This document shows positions 30,708-31,468 of a DNA stretch of 31,468 nt, one piece after another. This DNA is from a virus. The first letter of the stretch is position 1, and every line of letters starts with the position of its first letter. The DNA lies in IMG/VR virus record IMGVR_UViG_3300044826_000310, positions 1 to 31,468 of that record, one strand, 5' to 3'. The notes under the pieces were generated by a model. It worked only from the letters and a program-made list of their open reading frames with translations. It was not told the DNA's origin and ran no database searches. The position numbers and the translations under genes were made by a program.

Positions 30708-31256
30708 ATGGCCCGCCGTTCATCCATCGAAGACCTGCCCAAGGAAACCCAGGAGCGGCTGGCCGACCTGATCCGAGAAGGCTGGACGCTGGACGAAATC
30801 ACCCAGGTGCTCACCGACATGGGCGCCCAGGTGAGCCGCTCGGCGGTGGGCCGGTACGTGCAGAAGCAGAGCATGGCGATGCTGCGATACCAAGAGGCGC
30901 AGCAGGTGGCCAAGGTGTGGGTGGATCGAATCGAAGCCGAGCCGGATGGCGATGTGGCGCGCTTGCTGCCGCAGATGCTGAGTGCCGTGGCGTTCACTAC
31001 CATTGATGCCATGAGCGATGCGGAGGATGGGGCTGGATCGATGGATGTGGCCTTGATGGCTCGCGCAATCAAGGACATGAGCAGCGCCAAGATCAACCAC
31101 GCCAACCTGGAACTGAAGATGCGCGAGGTGCGCGAGCAGGAGCGTCGGAAGGCGCTGGAAGATGCCGCCAAGGTGGTGGGTGAAGCGGCCCGCGCCCAGG
31201 GCATGGATGAAGAGCAAGTGGACTTCTGGCGCCGCAAGGTTCTGGGGGTGAAGTGA
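30708..31256 (+). CDS. Small terminase subunit, Mu gp27-like (DUF3486)
   Basis: A 182-residue protein starting RRSSIEDLPKETQERLADLIREGWTLDEITQVL, a DUF3486 signature with a helix-turn-helix (SRSAVGRYVQK). A long charged helix fills the C-terminal half (IKDMSSAKINHANLELKMREVREQERRKALEDAAKVVGEAARAQG). GGGGAGG stands upstream of the ATG at 30708-30710; a longer open frame crosses gp26 and is not used. It overlaps the large terminase start by 1 nt. Role: recognise phage DNA for headful packaging. Confidence 0.92.
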   Translation: MARRSSIEDLPKETQERLADLIREGWTLDEITQVLTDMGAQVSRSAVGRYVQKQSMAMLRYQEAQQVAKVWVDRIEAEPDGDVARLLPQMLSAVAFTTIDAMSDAEDGAGSMDVALMARAIKDMSSAKINHANLELKMREVREQERRKALEDAAKVVGEAARAQGMDEEQVDFWRRKVLGVK

Positions 31257-31468
31257 TGGCCGCTCCAGCCTCAGCACTGGCCCCACGTGCCGACACCACC
31301 CGCTATGTGGAGTGGGACGAGCTGCCGGACACCGTCAAATCCATCCCGCAGGGCTTCAACCCGTTGGCCGATGGTGTGCTGATGCGGCACCAGGCCGAGT
31401 GGGTCAGCATTGATGCGCCGATCAAAGTGTGCCCCAAGGGGCGCCGCACCGGAATCACGTTTTCCGAG
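31256..31468 (+). CDS. Large terminase subunit, Mu gp28-like (partial, runs off window)
   Basis: Only the first 71 codons are present. The sequence DGVLMRHQAEWVSIDAPIKVCPKGRRTGITFSE is the start of a Mu gp28-type packaging ATPase, KGRRTGITFSE being its P-loop-like ATP-binding segment. The ATG overlaps the small subunit stop (TGATG). The motor and nuclease parts lie beyond the window. Confidence 0.92.
   Translation, partial: MAAPASALAPRADTTRYVEWDELPDTVKSIPQGFNPLADGVLMRHQAEWVSIDAPIKVCPKGRRTGITFSE

Noticed and set aside
1-31468. tRNA, rRNA, CRISPR array or insertion sequence
   Set aside because: None recognised by reading; the only repeats are coding repeats and regulatory dyads.

Overview
The window is most of a Mu-like transposable phage (probably a prophage) in a GC-rich host. 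The long GC-rich codons and BcepMu-type early genes suggest a betaproteobacterium of the Burkholderiales, but no host gene is visible, so this is only a guess. The tail genes lack a Mu-type sheath and baseplate-wedge set and include a 1219-residue tape measure, so the virion is predicted to have a long non-contractile tail (siphovirus, as in D3112/B3-like phages) joined to a Mu-type transposition core.

Layout, read from the control region at about 28.1-28.2 kb. On the minus strand, leftwards: a BcepMu gp16-like DNA-binding gene, a second CI-like DNA-binding gene, an unknown 262-residue protein, a winged-helix protein, a DUF3102-like protein, a membrane/coiled-coil protein, a MuA-type DDE transposase, a DUF6283-like protein, a MuB-type AAA ATPase, two unknown proteins, DUF3164, GemA and Mor. 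A rho-independent terminator follows mor. The same strand continues with a late operon: protease/scaffold, major capsid, gp35-like, DUF2190-like, gp36-like, gp37-like, tail tube, tape measure, a distal-tail/hub/fibre cluster, then com and a D12-class DNA adenine methylase in the place where Mu carries com-mom.

On the plus strand, rightwards from the control region: a CI-like repressor, a small protein that looks like a P-loop-less relic of a MuB/TnsC-type ATPase, a terminator-rich non-coding stretch, a small membrane protein, then the Mu gp25-gp26-gp27-gp28 series (DUF2730, winged helix, DUF3486 small terminase, large terminase cut by the window end).

The lysis/terminase/portal block that in Mu lies between mor and the protease is therefore absent from that place and begins on the other side of the repressor, in the opposite direction. 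The phage appears to have two divergent late units around a central switch. No endolysin, portal or gpF-like gene and neither phage end is visible; they are expected outside the window.

Main points for a second look: a hairpin that pairs the GTG start codon of the methylase, as known for Mu mom; the divergent split of the head module; the pseudo-ATPase beside the repressor; twin CI-like proteins flanking two matched operators; a perfect 29-bp palindrome inside a coding sequence; repeated VSFAE motifs in the scaffold; and modular repeats in the tail proteins. No rRNA, tRNA, CRISPR array or insertion sequence was recognised.
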